Source of the DNA: Zhaonella formicivorans
GTDB taxonomy: Bacteria; Bacillota; DUOV01; Zhaonellaceae
Length of the DNA stretch: 64,000 nt
NCBI RefSeq assembly: GCF_004353525.1
Contig: NZ_CP085524.1
Location: forward strand, 310,001 to 374,000
Direction of reading: 5' to 3'
The position numbers and the translations under genes are program-made. Shown here in pieces: positions 35,984 to 44,863 of this stretch. The notes below the pieces were generated by a model. It made no database searches, was not told the DNA's origin, and saw only the letters and a list, made by a program, of their open reading frames with translations. The stretch's first letter is position 1; the number at the start of each line of letters is the position of its first letter.

Positions 35984-36643
35984 GTGGAACTTTTGCATGC
36001 TCTAATTTTTGCCTTAGCAGTCAGTTTGGATGGGTTTGGCGTGGGTTTGGCCTATGGTATCCGCAAAGTCCAGGTTCCTGGTTTATCTTTACTGATTATT
36101 TGTCTGACCTCTACACTGGCTATTACACTTTCCATGTTGTTTGGCAGCCTGGTTGCCGGGATAATTTCACCAGCGTTCGCAGAGAAAATTGGTTCGGTTA
36201 TCATGGTTGCCGTGGGTACCTGGATTTTGCTGCAGTCCCTGGCTAACCTTCGCCGGGAAAAAAACAAGCTTACAGGTTGGGAAAAGGCCACTGCAACGGA
36301 GAATAAGCCTATTCTAAATTTAAAAATTCAGCCCTTGGGAATTGTGGTCCAAATTCTGCGGGAGCCTATCCGAGCAGATTTTGATTGCTCCGGAATTATC
36401 AGTGTAAAGGAGTCGTTGGCACTGGGTTTGGCTTTAGCCATGGATGCCCTGGGTGCAGGGTTTGGAGCAGCGGTAGCCGGGTTGAAATTTTTGCTTGTTC
36501 CTTTATTTGTAGGTATTTTTAAATTGATTTTTGTTTCTTCCGGCTTATACCTAGGTCAAAGATGGGGCCTAAAAGCAATGGGCGAAAAAGGTGCTGTTTT
36601 GCCGGGAATAATTTTAATTGTTTTAGGTTTAATGCGGATCTAA
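35984..36643 (+). CDS. ytaF: Sporulation membrane protein YtaF (MntP-like)
   Basis: A 219-residue membrane protein with about six segments; it has the MntP-type repeats LAVSLDGFGVGLAYG and LGLALAMDALGAGFGA, each with conserved acidic residues in membrane helices. In Bacillus the gene is ytaF and is annotated as a sporulation membrane protein; transport of manganese or another cation is inferred from the fold. The start is GTG 35984, after GGGGG. Its presence supports a spore-forming ancestry. Confidence 0.87.
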   Translation: MELLHALIFALAVSLDGFGVGLAYGIRKVQVPGLSLLIICLTSTLAITLSMLFGSLVAGIISPAFAEKIGSVIMVAVGTWILLQSLANLRREKNKLTGWEKATATENKPILNLKIQPLGIVVQILREPIRADFDCSGIISVKESLALGLALAMDALGAGFGAAVAGLKFLLVPLFVGIFKLIFVSSGLYLGQRWGLKAMGEKGAVLPGIILIVLGLMRI

Positions 36644-36658
36644 GAGGAGCGTGGTTGG

Positions 36659-37255
36659 ATGCTGGTAGTTGGGTTAACCGGCGGTATTGCCAGCGGCAAG
36701 AGCACAGTTTCCAAAAAACTGGTGAGTTTAGGGGCAAAGCTCGTAGACGCAGATCAAATTGCCAGAGAAGTGGTCAGGCAAGGTCAACCCGCCTGGCAAG
36801 AAATCACATCTCATTTTGGTCAAAACATACTTTTAGAATCAGGGGAAATCAACAGAAAGACTCTGGCCGAAATCGTTTTTAATAATTCTGAGGCTAGAGC
36901 CTTTCTTATGCATGTTACCCATCCCCGCATCCTTAACCGCTCAGCTGAATTAATTGAGGAATATAGGCAGGACAGGGGCACAAAATTAATTGTACTGGAT
37001 GCCCCTCTTTTGATTGAGTCGGGAGCTCATCGGCTGGTGGAGCAAATTTGGGTTGTATTTTGCAGCTTGGAGACTCAAGTTAGGAGATTAATGGCCAGGG
37101 ACAATTTATCACGTGGACAAGCTTTGGCCAGGATCAAGGCCCAGATGCCGTTGGAGGAAAAGCTGCGCTACGCTGATGAAGTGATTAACACGGAAGGTAC
37201 TAAAGCTCAGACATTGGAGCAGGTAGAAAAACTATGGTTAAAATATGCTTTATAG
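36659..37255 (+). CDS. coaE: Dephospho-CoA kinase
   Basis: CoaE phosphorylates dephospho-CoA, the last step of coenzyme A synthesis. The P-loop is GLTGGIASGKSTV, followed by DADQIAREVV and LDAPLLIESG, with the lid RDNLSRGQALARI. The 198-residue length is typical. AAGAGGAGC precedes the ATG; it is 15 bases after ytaF. Confidence 0.96.
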   Translation: MLVVGLTGGIASGKSTVSKKLVSLGAKLVDADQIAREVVRQGQPAWQEITSHFGQNILLESGEINRKTLAEIVFNNSEARAFLMHVTHPRILNRSAELIEEYRQDRGTKLIVLDAPLLIESGAHRLVEQIWVVFCSLETQVRRLMARDNLSRGQALARIKAQMPLEEKLRYADEVINTEGTKAQTLEQVEKLWLKYAL

Positions 37256-37314
37256 TTATGGAATTATAGCAACGCACATAGAATGAAATGGTAGCGAAAA
37301 TTTGGAGTGGTTTG

Positions 37315-37878
37315 ATGGCAGGTCCTGGCAAAATAAAAAAGATGTTTTGGATGACTACTGTGGCCATTGTTGTGGCCATGATTCTAATTGCTATCCCCTG
37401 GTTTTGGAGGCTGTTTTATCCTTTTCCTTACCGGGACAGCATTTTGCGTCATTCCAGGGAGTTTGACCTGGATCCTAACTTGGTTGTTGCCGTTATTAGG
37501 GTGGAAAGCAAATTTCGCATTACTGCCGAATCACCTAGGGGGGCCAAGGGGTTGATGCAGCTTATGCCGGATACTGCCCGGTGGGCTGCTGAACAGATGG
37601 GGATTGAGTACAGCGAGGGAGACTTGTTCGATCCTGACTATAACATCACAGTTGGATGCTGGTATCTGGCTAACTTGCTGCACGAGTTTAAAGGAAATTT
37701 GCCGGCAGCCCTGGCAGCTTATAACGCCGGTAGGGGCAATGTTCGTGATTGGCTGGCGCAAGGCATTTGGCAGGGAAGCTTGGAAGAAATAGAGCGAATA
37801 CCTTTCAAAGAGACCAGGGACTTTGTATTCCGGGTCTTGCACGATTACCGGGTTTACTCTGCGCTGTACAAAAAGTAG
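37315..37878 (+). CDS. Membrane-anchored lytic transglycosylase
   Basis: After one N-terminal membrane helix (about residues 10-30) comes an SLT domain: VIRVESKFRITAESPRGAKG with the catalytic Glu, then GLMQLMPDTARW and LAAYNAGRGNV. It cleaves peptidoglycan glycan strands at the cell surface. ATG 37315 is seven bases after GGAG; the ATG at 37288 has no good ribosome-binding site. A hairpin with AAAGTAGG/CCTACTTT and CTTTTT at 37872-37908 is the probable terminator. Confidence 0.92.
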   Translation: MAGPGKIKKMFWMTTVAIVVAMILIAIPWFWRLFYPFPYRDSILRHSREFDLDPNLVVAVIRVESKFRITAESPRGAKGLMQLMPDTARWAAEQMGIEYSEGDLFDPDYNITVGCWYLANLLHEFKGNLPAALAAYNAGRGNVRDWLAQGIWQGSLEEIERIPFKETRDFVFRVLHDYRVYSALYKK

Positions 37879-38004
37879 GCGAATTAGTAAAGTTCCCTAC
37901 TTTCTTTTTAGCTAAAAAAAGGTTTTCTGGAAAAAATAACGAATAGATGATGTCGTATCATGTAAGTTATTTTGTTTTCACCATAGTCAGAAGAGGTGGA
38001 ATGA

Positions 38005-39039
38005 GTGCCTGAATTTAGCAGCTTAGAAAGAGTAAACACTTTTCAAATTGATCCCGCGCGCAGGTTTTATTCTGCAGAACATCAGGAGATTCTCGAGGGA
38101 GCAACTACAGATATTTATTTTGTTCGTACCTACGAAATTCTGGAGAAGTTAAATAAAGCTGATACCAAAGTGGTAGCGGAAATATTTGCCAGGAAAGATG
38201 GGATTTTGGCCGGGGTAGACGAAGTAAGGAATCTCTTACGGGACAAAGATGTGGAGATCTGGTCTTTGCAGGAAGGCGACAGTTTTACTGCCAAAGAAGT
38301 GGTAATGCGCATTAGCGGCCCGTACAATCAATTCGGATTATATGAAACAGTTCTGTTGGGGATGTTGGCCAGCTCCAGCGGTTGGGCCACCGCCGCCAGG
38401 ATTGCCAAGGCAGCTTGCGGGGACAAGCCTATGTATTGCTTTGGTGCAAGACATGTCCATCCGGCCGTAGCGCCGGTAATGGAAAGGGCCGCCCTGGTAG
38501 GGGGGGCCGACGGAGCCAGTTGTATTTTGGCAGCTAAACTGGCTGGTAAAGAACCTTCGGGGACAGTCCCCCACGCCATCTTTTTGATTGTGGGTGATAC
38601 CTTGGAGGTCGCCCAGGCTTACCATAAATTTATGCCCAGGGATGCCAAGCGGCTGATGCTGGTTGATACTTTTAAAGATGAAGTAGAAGAAACTTTGCGC
38701 TTGGCGGAAAAATTAGGGCCTGCATTGGATGGCATCAGGCTTGATACGCCCAGCGAGCGTGGAGGAGTCACTCCCGAGCTGGTAAGAGAAGTTCGCTTCC
38801 GCTTGGATCAGGCTGGTTATCCTCATGTGAAGATATTTGTCTCAGGAGGGCTGTACCCGGAAAAGATTGAGCTATTGGTGAAAGCCGGAGCCGATGCTTT
38901 CGGGGTGGGCAGTTTTATTTCTGCCGCTGCGCCAATTGATATGACCATGGATTTAAAAGAAGTGGGCGGCAAGGCAATTGCCAAACGGGGACGGCTGCCA
39001 GGGATAACGCCTACGGACCGCTTGCAAAAGATCAAATAA
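38005..39039 (+). CDS. pncB: Nicotinate phosphoribosyltransferase
   Basis: The enzyme joins nicotinate to PRPP in NAD salvage. It belongs to the shorter (344-residue) archaeal/Clostridia-type subgroup. Visible are GARHVHPAVAPVMERAA with the histidine pair, the phosphate-binding IFVSGGLYPEKIELL, and GADAFGVGSFI. GAGGTGG precedes the GTG start. It stands alone between a cell-wall hydrolase and a binding-protein gene. Confidence 0.88.
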   Translation: MPEFSSLERVNTFQIDPARRFYSAEHQEILEGATTDIYFVRTYEILEKLNKADTKVVAEIFARKDGILAGVDEVRNLLRDKDVEIWSLQEGDSFTAKEVVMRISGPYNQFGLYETVLLGMLASSSGWATAARIAKAACGDKPMYCFGARHVHPAVAPVMERAALVGGADGASCILAAKLAGKEPSGTVPHAIFLIVGDTLEVAQAYHKFMPRDAKRLMLVDTFKDEVEETLRLAEKLGPALDGIRLDTPSERGGVTPELVREVRFRLDQAGYPHVKIFVSGGLYPEKIELLVKAGADAFGVGSFISAAAPIDMTMDLKEVGGKAIAKRGRLPGITPTDRLQKIK

Positions 39040-39116
39040 CTGCTGGCAGTTTAAAAGCAGTGAGCTGAGTTTACAATGTACTTGTAATCTTGGCTTATTT
39101 TTTGCCTAACTTTGTA

Positions 39117-39127
39117 TATGGTATAAT
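39117..39127 (+). promoter_or_regulatory. Extended -10 promoter
   Basis: ATGGTATAAT gives a perfect TATAAT (39122-39127) with an upstream TG, 33 bases before the next start codon. The -35 box is poor (TTTTTTGCC region), as usual for extended -10 promoters. Confidence 0.5.
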
Positions 39128-39159
39128 TGCAGTAGTGTTTTGGAAAACGGGTGATATGA

Positions 39160-40818
39160 ATGAAGAAGCTCAGGAGATTGCTACCCCTGTTTTTGATTAT
39201 TGTTTTTATCCTCAGCATAGCTTCAGGTTGCACCGGGAAAAAAGCGGCTGAAGATCAGATTATCAAGAACAAAGAGGTAATGGCCAAAGAAACACTGGCC
39301 TTAAGTTTGCCCCATGATTTAAAAACACTGGACCCTATTAAATTCTCAACACCATGGGAAATAGAGATTGGCAGCGCCCTCTACGAAGGACTTGTCAAGT
39401 ACGATAGCGAAACTCAAACTTTGCTGCCGGCCATGGCCGAAAAATGGACTGTTTCCGATGACGGAAAGCAGTATAGATTTTTTATTAGGGATGGGGCCTA
39501 TTTCCATTCGGGGAATAAAGTGACAGCCGCCGATTTCAAATTATCCTGGGAAAGGGCCATCCGGCTGGGGGACTCCGAGGTGCAGCAAATTTTTACCAAC
39601 ATAGCAGGGGCGAAGGAATTCCTCCAAGGAAAGTCTGCGGAGGTATCAGGGATTCAGGCTCTTGATGATAAAACTTTAGAGGTAACCTTAACGGGTCCTG
39701 ATGAAGGATTTCTGCTTAAACTCACTGCTCCCGCTGCAAGTGTTTTGCAACAGGAAGCAGTTAATCTAACCGGGCCGGACTATGGTAAGCCAGGGACTAG
39801 TGATCAGCCGGCTAAAATTGTGGGGTCAGGGCCCTATGGTTTGGTGGAGTGGACTGTGGGGCAAAGTGTTGTCTTGGAGGCATTTCCGCAATACTATCAA
39901 AAGGTTGCAGTAAAAAGGGTGGAGTTTCAGATAGAGCCGGAAAGCGACATTGCTTTGGCGGAAATGCAGCGGGGCAATTTGGATGTTCTGCAAGCGGAGG
40001 AGAAGCTTCCTGAGCTTTTACTGAGCAAAGACCCTGCCTTAAAAAAGCTGCAGCAAACAGAACAAAGGGCGGAGATTGTCTATCTCGGTTTTAACGTAGA
40101 AAAACCGCCCTTTAATAATTCCAGTCTGCGGCAAGCCATCAGCTACGCTCTTAACCGGGATAAACTGGCCGGGGAACTGGGCAATTTTGTTGCAGCCCAG
40201 GGGCTTTTACCCCGGATGTTACTGAGCAATAGTCAATCATTACAAGCTTACAAGTTTGATCCGGAAGCGGCTAAAAGGCTTTACGGCTACACCTTGGATG
40301 AGGCCGGAAAGCAGGCTAAGCCCGTAGTTCTCTATTACGTAAACGAAGGTAAAAACAAACAGCTGGCCGAGGCCATTCAAGCTCAGCTTAATAAACAAAT
40401 AGGCATTGAACTCAGGATTCAGCCGCTGGCTTCTTACCAGGAACTTGACTATGGCTTAAAAGCTGGGACTATCGGTTTTTATTTAGCGAAATGGATGGCA
40501 AAATCGCCTGATCCCGGTACGTTTCTGGGCAGCATGTTTATGAGTGAAAGCCCTGCTAATGTATCCCGCTATAGTAACTTAGCAGTGGATGAACAGCTGC
40601 TTTTTGCCCAAACACAAAAATTGCAAAGCAGGGAACGAAGGGAGGCGTTCCTACAGGCGGAAAGGATTATAATGTTGGAGGCGCCGATAATCACTGTTTT
40701 AGTTGCTGCCAACTACGCTATTTTTAGCGACTTACTCGCTTCACAGGAGTTAGATCCATATAAAGTAATCCGGTTGGAAAAGGTCAACATTAAAAACCCC
40801 GCTTTTGCTCAAGATTGA
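39160..40818 (+). CDS. Extracellular solute-binding lipoprotein, family 5 (OppA/DppA type)
   Basis: The 552-residue protein begins with a signal peptide and lipobox SIASGCTG, followed by a solute-binding family 5 domain: LDPIKFSTPWEIEIGSALYE, GKQYRFFIRDGAYFHSG and LRQAISYALNRDKL. Such proteins bind oligopeptides or nickel for ABC import. No permease or ATPase gene is adjacent, so it either shares a distant transporter or has another role, such as peptide sensing. Confidence 0.88.
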   Translation: MKKLRRLLPLFLIIVFILSIASGCTGKKAAEDQIIKNKEVMAKETLALSLPHDLKTLDPIKFSTPWEIEIGSALYEGLVKYDSETQTLLPAMAEKWTVSDDGKQYRFFIRDGAYFHSGNKVTAADFKLSWERAIRLGDSEVQQIFTNIAGAKEFLQGKSAEVSGIQALDDKTLEVTLTGPDEGFLLKLTAPAASVLQQEAVNLTGPDYGKPGTSDQPAKIVGSGPYGLVEWTVGQSVVLEAFPQYYQKVAVKRVEFQIEPESDIALAEMQRGNLDVLQAEEKLPELLLSKDPALKKLQQTEQRAEIVYLGFNVEKPPFNNSSLRQAISYALNRDKLAGELGNFVAAQGLLPRMLLSNSQSLQAYKFDPEAAKRLYGYTLDEAGKQAKPVVLYYVNEGKNKQLAEAIQAQLNKQIGIELRIQPLASYQELDYGLKAGTIGFYLAKWMAKSPDPGTFLGSMFMSESPANVSRYSNLAVDEQLLFAQTQKLQSRERREAFLQAERIIMLEAPIITVLVAANYAIFSDLLASQELDPYKVIRLEKVNIKNPAFAQD

Positions 40819-40906
40819 TCAACAGAATTCTAAAAAAATGCATAGCAAACTTTTCCTGTACCATACTATCACTAGCACCCATAAAAACCAAAGGCGGGAT
40901 GCATAG

Positions 40907-41824
40907 TTGGTAGATTTTCGATTTCATGTTTCTTCCCTGGTAGCAATTTTTTTGGCCTTAGGTATAGGCATTTTAATAGGCACAACTTTGGTTGGTGACG
41001 ATGTGCTTGTTAAAGAACAGAAGCTGATTGTGGACCGATTGGAACAGGACTTTGAACTGCTGAGAGAACAAAACCGCCTTTCCCAAAAGGAAATAGCAGT
41101 TTTTAAGAACTCCAACGATAATTATCAGCGGTTTGCTCAAGAGATTTTACCGATTGTGTTAAAAGACAGGTTGATAGGGCAGGATATAGCTATAGTAGTG
41201 ACAAACGGCTATGCAGCCACGGAAGGGTTAGAACATGGTTTGAAATTAGCAGGCGCTAATATAGTATCTGTTTCTAGGATTAACAGCAGTTACAATTTCA
41301 ATGATTCCAACTCCAGGTACCTGATTTGCAGTAAACTGGGAATAAAACCGGCACGCACCAGCAGTGAATTTTCCGCAAGAGTGGCTGGGTTTCTGGCACA
41401 AGCTATAGTAGAAGGTATAGATCCTGAAACGGTACAGTTCTTGGAAGAAACTGGGCTGGCCAGTCTACAGGGTTCTTTCAGTGGCTCCCTTGATATAGTA
41501 ATCATGCTGGGCGGGAGTCAGGAAGAACGGCAGAATTCGGTTAATCTTCCGGATTTACCGATGATCGACTACTTTTTGGCGAAAGGCTTGAAAGTGGCCG
41601 GCACGGAATTTACCCACGTTACTACTTCCTATATGGGTTTGTACCAGTCAAAAAAAATAATTACGGTTGATAATATCGACATGGCACCGGGACAGGTAGC
41701 CCTGGTTTTTGCCCTTAATGGTTTGCCGGGCAATTATGGTGTTAAGTCCACAGCAGACGATTTGATACCTCCTTTAGAAAATATTATGGTGGGGAGTGAT
41801 TTTAATGAACAAAGCGAGGATTAG
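40907..41824 (+). CDS. MctB-like 'copper transporter' family protein
   Basis: The 305-residue protein has one N-terminal membrane helix (FHVSSLVAIFLALGIGILIG), a coiled coil (about residues 36-70), and an alpha/beta domain. These features match the MctB/DUF3186 family, annotated as copper transporter after a mycobacterial member, though in Firmicutes it is more likely a cell-envelope factor linked to SteA. The start is TTG 40907, eight bases after GGCGGGA. It overlaps the next gene by 20 bases. Confidence 0.75.
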   Translation: MVDFRFHVSSLVAIFLALGIGILIGTTLVGDDVLVKEQKLIVDRLEQDFELLREQNRLSQKEIAVFKNSNDNYQRFAQEILPIVLKDRLIGQDIAIVVTNGYAATEGLEHGLKLAGANIVSVSRINSSYNFNDSNSRYLICSKLGIKPARTSSEFSARVAGFLAQAIVEGIDPETVQFLEETGLASLQGSFSGSLDIVIMLGGSQEERQNSVNLPDLPMIDYFLAKGLKVAGTEFTHVTTSYMGLYQSKKIITVDNIDMAPGQVALVFALNGLPGNYGVKSTADDLIPPLENIMVGSDFNEQSED

Positions 41825-42275
41825 TAGCAAAGATATTATACGCGCGGCCATGCGGATGGAAGAACTTGGCAGGAATTTTTATTTAACTATGGCTGACGGT
41901 ACGGCAGATGCTGAAACTAAGCAGATGTTTACCAAATTGGCGGAAGAGGAAAAAGAACATTATAAATTTTTTAAACGCATGTTGGAAGAGGATAACTCTG
42001 ATTTTATATTTGATGTAGGGCAGGGAGATTTTATTGCTGCTCTTACCTCAAGGATTGCTTTTCCCAACGCAGCGGAGCATTCTTTTGCAGTTAAGGATAC
42101 TAAACAGGCATTGGCTATTGGGATTCAAGCGGAAAAGGATTCTATTTTGCTTTACCATGAGCTGCTGGAGGAAATCCAAAACCCAGAATTAAAAAAAGTT
42201 ATTCATGAACTGCTGAGAGCGGAAAAAATGCACCTGGTAGAATTAAGGGAGCATTTGGAAGAGCTGGGTTCATGA
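41805..42275 (+). CDS. Ferritin-like/rubrerythrin-type protein without rubredoxin domain
   Basis: A 156-residue four-helix protein with two ExxH diiron motifs: EEKEHYKFF in helix 2 and AEKMHLVEL in helix 4. It lacks the C-terminal rubredoxin domain of true rubrerythrin. It is likely an iron or peroxide-handling protein. ATG 41805 is eight bases after GGGGAG; the GTG at 41796 overlaps it. Coupled to the preceding gene by overlap. Confidence 0.8.
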   Translation: MNKARISSKDIIRAAMRMEELGRNFYLTMADGTADAETKQMFTKLAEEEKEHYKFFKRMLEEDNSDFIFDVGQGDFIAALTSRIAFPNAAEHSFAVKDTKQALAIGIQAEKDSILLYHELLEEIQNPELKKVIHELLRAEKMHLVELREHLEELGS

Positions 42276-42292
42276 AATTTTTTGAGAAAACC

Positions 42293-42322
42293 TTGCATTG
42301 TGCTGATTTCCTGTGCTATAAT
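42293..42322 (+). promoter_or_regulatory. Promoter of tRNA-Leu(GAG)
   Basis: TTGCAT (42293-42298) and TATAAT (42317-42322) are separated by 18 bases, with TGC before the -10 box (extended -10). It is 34 bases upstream of the tRNA. Confidence 0.75.
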
Positions 42323-42355
42323 TACCTCGTTCCCTCTGGAGCAACCCGATAAATT

Positions 42356-42439
42356 GTCGGAGTGGCGGAACTGGCAGACGCGTACGTTTGAGGGGCGTAT
42401 GGGTTTCCCGTGCGGGTTCAAGTCCCGCCTCCGACACCA
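42356..42439 (+). tRNA. tRNA-Leu (anticodon GAG)
   Basis: The acceptor stem GTCGGAG/CTCCGAC and encoded CCA frame a class II tRNA. The anticodon stem TACGT/GCGTA encloses TTGAGGG, giving anticodon GAG. The T-loop GGTTCAAG is standard. Confidence 0.95.
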
Positions 42440-42452
42440 TGATATTCATTAG

Positions 42453-42482
42453 TGACGTTGTTATTTCAACGTCATTTTTTGT
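42453..42482 (+). terminator. Terminator of tRNA-Leu(GAG)
   Basis: TGACGTTG and CAACGTCA form an eight-bp stem followed by TTTTTT. The next 210 bases (to 42692) hold no gene; I see only a tandem pair of ATATCAGCCCA (42540-42561) and a small CCAACAGATTTGTTGG hairpin. Confidence 0.85.
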
Positions 42483-42692
42483 TACTATAACTTTCCCTAT
42501 ATACTTAAGCGCTATGGCTTTGCAATGTCTTTATTGTTTATATCAGCCCAATATCAGCCCAGTTTTTCATTTAGAAGTTTCCAGTCTCAGTTCTATACCA
42601 ACAGATTTGTTGGTAACGATGTTAACAGCAGGTGTTTACGTGATCCTGTCCCTGATTCTACTTACGAAATGTTATAGTCCGGTATTCACATG

Positions 42693-43280
42693 CTATTTAA
42701 TAGTATATTTGCTCAATGTTGAAATTACTTGCTCATTGCCCGAATGGAACTCTCTTTTTACCATTCCAATTCCTTCTTTGAAATATTCGAAGACGGTGGA
42801 GTTTTTACCAGAAATTTTGACTTTAATGCACTTCTCAAATTTTCCTGCCGGAGTTTCCACCACTGCATTAGTATCCACGATTTCCCTTTGGCGGTCAGAT
42901 TCACCCCATTTGTTACCCTCCTTTAAAGGGGCCTGCAAGATGATTGTATTATCGTTAGGTTGCCTGTCCAGCAGATTTACTTTGTCATAAGTTTCCGCTT
43001 GGAAAAAGATACGACTTACTGCATTCCCCGTAGTCTCAAAAATTGCAGTGCTTACCGTTCCACCGTTGTTTTCCCTGATTTGAGCCCGTTTCTGATCCGT
43101 AAAGATTACTTCTCTCTTAAAAGAAGCAAATTCATTTCCTGCTCCTTCATATTCCCAACTGCTCCCCTTTGTAAGGGGAAAGTAATCAGCTGGTTTTTTA
43201 GCAGGCTTTGAACATCCTATAAAGGATATAATTACGATAACAATTACTGAAGCAGCGGCAATGGTCAAGACTCTTTTCAA
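42693..43280 (-). CDS. Putative lipoprotein of unknown function
   Basis: The 195-residue protein starts with a signal peptide and lipobox (ISFIGCSKP), followed by DYFPLTKGSSWEYEG, a motif found in several secreted lipoproteins annotated only as hypothetical. The remainder is predicted beta-rich, with no catalytic pattern I recognise. I chose TTG 43280, six bases after GGAGGT; the ATG at 43295 lies on that site. It lies beside degraded genes and may be part of an acquired segment. Confidence 0.7.
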   Translation of the reverse strand: MKRVLTIAAASVIVIVIISFIGCSKPAKKPADYFPLTKGSSWEYEGAGNEFASFKREVIFTDQKRAQIRENNGGTVSTAIFETTGNAVSRIFFQAETYDKVNLLDRQPNDNTIILQAPLKEGNKWGESDRQREIVDTNAVVETPAGKFEKCIKVKISGKNSTVFEYFKEGIGMVKREFHSGNEQVISTLSKYTIK

Positions 43281-43306
43281 GCACTTTACCTCCATCCCTG
43301 TTTATA

Positions 43307-43864
43307 ATGCTTTTATTCCAGCAAAACTTTATATACTTATCTTTCCCTGAAGGCGTTGTGAATATATATTATGTGCTTAAAACATTTATGTTGTTCGCCG
43401 GCTTGCCAGGTGTTCTCCTTACTGCAATATTGTATGTTTTCTCTCATGACTGGAGCTGGGGAAACTTTACCCCATTCTTTCAGACAGGATTGCAAGGAGG
43501 CTCCATGTACGGATGGTTTATAGGAGCGGCTCTTATTATCACCCCGTACTTTGGTTTTGAAACCGTTCCCCAGATGGTTGAAGAGGGCACATTCCCCATT
43601 AAGGATCAGTCAAAAGCTATTCTAGGGTAGGTGTTGACCTGCGGAGCCATCTATATAATTTTCTATTTTGCTTTAGCAGGTATGGCACCCTGGGCTGAAT
43701 TAACAGATGGAGGAAGTGGTGCTCCGTTTGTATCCATAAAAACAATACTGCATACTTACCCAAATTGGAAAGCGTATGCACTCTTTTTAGGAGTAGTCGG
43801 AGTGCTTTTCCCGATTGGTACAAGTGTGCTTGGTTTTTTGTATTCTGCAGTAAGTATATGGTAA
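43307..43864 (+). pseudogene. Amino-acid permease (APC family) fragment
   Basis: Two consecutive open stretches in one frame, interrupted by TAG at 43628-43630, read as the middle of an APC-superfamily permease: GWFIGAALIITPYFGFETVP, EEGTFPIKDQSKAI, then after the stop TCGAIYIIFYFALAGMAPW and GVLFPIGTSVLGFLYS. The N-terminal third and the C-terminus are missing. The 3' end runs straight into the SDR fragment (overlap at 43854-43864), marking a deletion or recombination junction. Confidence 0.8.
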
Positions 43865-44393
43865 ATTAAATATTATGGTAAACAATGCGGGCATTTCTTT
43901 GGGTAAAAATATAGAAGAAACTACTTTGGAGGATTGGAATTGGCTTATGGGAATTAACGCAACGGGGGTTTTCTTGGGAACCAAATATGCTATTGCAGCA
44001 ATGAAAAACAATGGAGAAAATTGTTCCATAATCAACAGATCCTCAATTGACGGTCAAGTAGCGGAAGCGGGTTTGTTTGCATACTGTGCTTCCAAAGGCG
44101 CAGTAACACTTCTCACTAAATCAGCTGCATTGCACTGCGGGGAAAAAGGTTATAAAATTCGTGTCAACTCCGTACATCCCGGATATGTTCACACTGCTTT
44201 GACTGAAAAAGAAGCTGCAGATTCAGGTTTAACTCCGGAGGAGTATTTTGCCAAAGTTGGAAAACTGCACCCTATAGGTTATATAGGCAAACCAATGGAT
44301 ATTGCTTATGCAGATCTTTACCTTGCATCGGATGAATCTTTATTTGTTACAGGTTCGGAACTTACCATAGATGGAGGATGGACCGCTCAATAA
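43854..44393 (+). pseudogene. Short-chain dehydrogenase, N-terminally truncated
   Basis: From VYGKLNIMVNNAG on, the frame is a normal SDR: the NNAG motif, a Ser (RSSIDG), the catalytic YCASKGA (Tyr-x3-Lys), and a C-terminal FVTGSELTIDGGWTAQ. The preceding 75-80 residues, with the TGxxxGxG cofactor-binding loop, are absent and replaced by permease sequence. An ATG at 43875 gives an open frame of 172 residues, but without the dinucleotide site it is unlikely to be an active enzyme. Confidence 0.82.
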
Positions 44394-44435
44394 AAGATTT
44401 TTATTATGTTTGCAATGTCCCTAAGTTTATTAGCC

Positions 44436-44472
44436 TTCCGGCCCGGGTTTGCTGCCGGGAGCCTTTTATTAT
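44436..44472 (+). terminator. Possible terminator after the SDR remnant
   Basis: A GC-rich hairpin with CCCGG/CCGGG at its core (and outer GGC/GCC pairs) is followed by TTTTATTATG. Confidence 0.45.
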
Positions 44473-44495
44473 GCGAAAATAAAGGAGGGATAAAT

Positions 44496-44684
44496 CTGGT
44501 TTTACTAATCACTATGTTGAAGTCGGCTAGCATATTTTTCGGAATTTGGGCGGGATACGCTTTAATTAAACAGATGATAAGCGACAAAGCATTATTTGTA
44601 AGACATTTTCCACGAAAAGCCCTTCGTCTCGCGGGCTTTGGATTAATATTCAGTTATGTTGCCAGCTATATAAGTAAGCTATAG
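44496..44684 (+). CDS. Possible small membrane protein
   Basis: An AAAGGAGGG site at 44481-44489 precedes an in-frame CTG at 44496, which would give about 62 residues with one or two membrane helices (SASIFFGIWAGYALI, then LRLAGFGLIFSYVASYI). The next ATG is at 44514. A CTG start is rare, so the gene call is uncertain, but the ribosome-binding site is hard to explain otherwise. Function not recognised. Confidence 0.35.
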   Translation: MVLLITMLKSASIFFGIWAGYALIKQMISDKALFVRHFPRKALRLAGFGLIFSYVASYISKL

Positions 44685-44699
44685 AGACTGATTGAGGCG

Positions 44700-44804
44700 G
44701 CCCGCATGTATTATGGAGCGGGACTTGTTTCGCCCAGCCGTCGGCAGCGGAGCTGAAGGTTAACGGCGTGCGAGCGTGTCCTGAGCGAAATAATACATGC
44801 GGGC
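44700..44804. repeat. GC-rich palindromic element
   Basis: Perfect 15-base arms (GCCCGCATGTATTAT at 44700-44714, reverse complement at 44790-44804) enclose about 75 GC-rich bases with more internal pairing (GGAC/GTCC, TTCGC/GCGAA). The composition contrasts with the AT-rich flanks. It could be a REP/MITE-like element or a structured RNA; it contains no gene. Confidence 0.55.
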
Positions 44805-44863
44805 TTCGTCTACAAGCTGAAGCAGCCTTATTTGGCTGCTTAAATATGTATAGTATCTATTGT

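Noticed and set aside
42388-42990. A 200-residue open frame on the + strand
   Set aside because: It starts inside tRNA-Leu(GAG) and overlaps the minus-strand lipoprotein gene, which has a signal peptide and ribosome-binding site. It is a shadow frame.
42356-44810. Integrative element at tRNA-Leu(GAG)
   Set aside because: The region is decayed and AT-rich, but I found no integrase gene and no repeated copy of the tRNA 3' end, so an att site cannot be supported.
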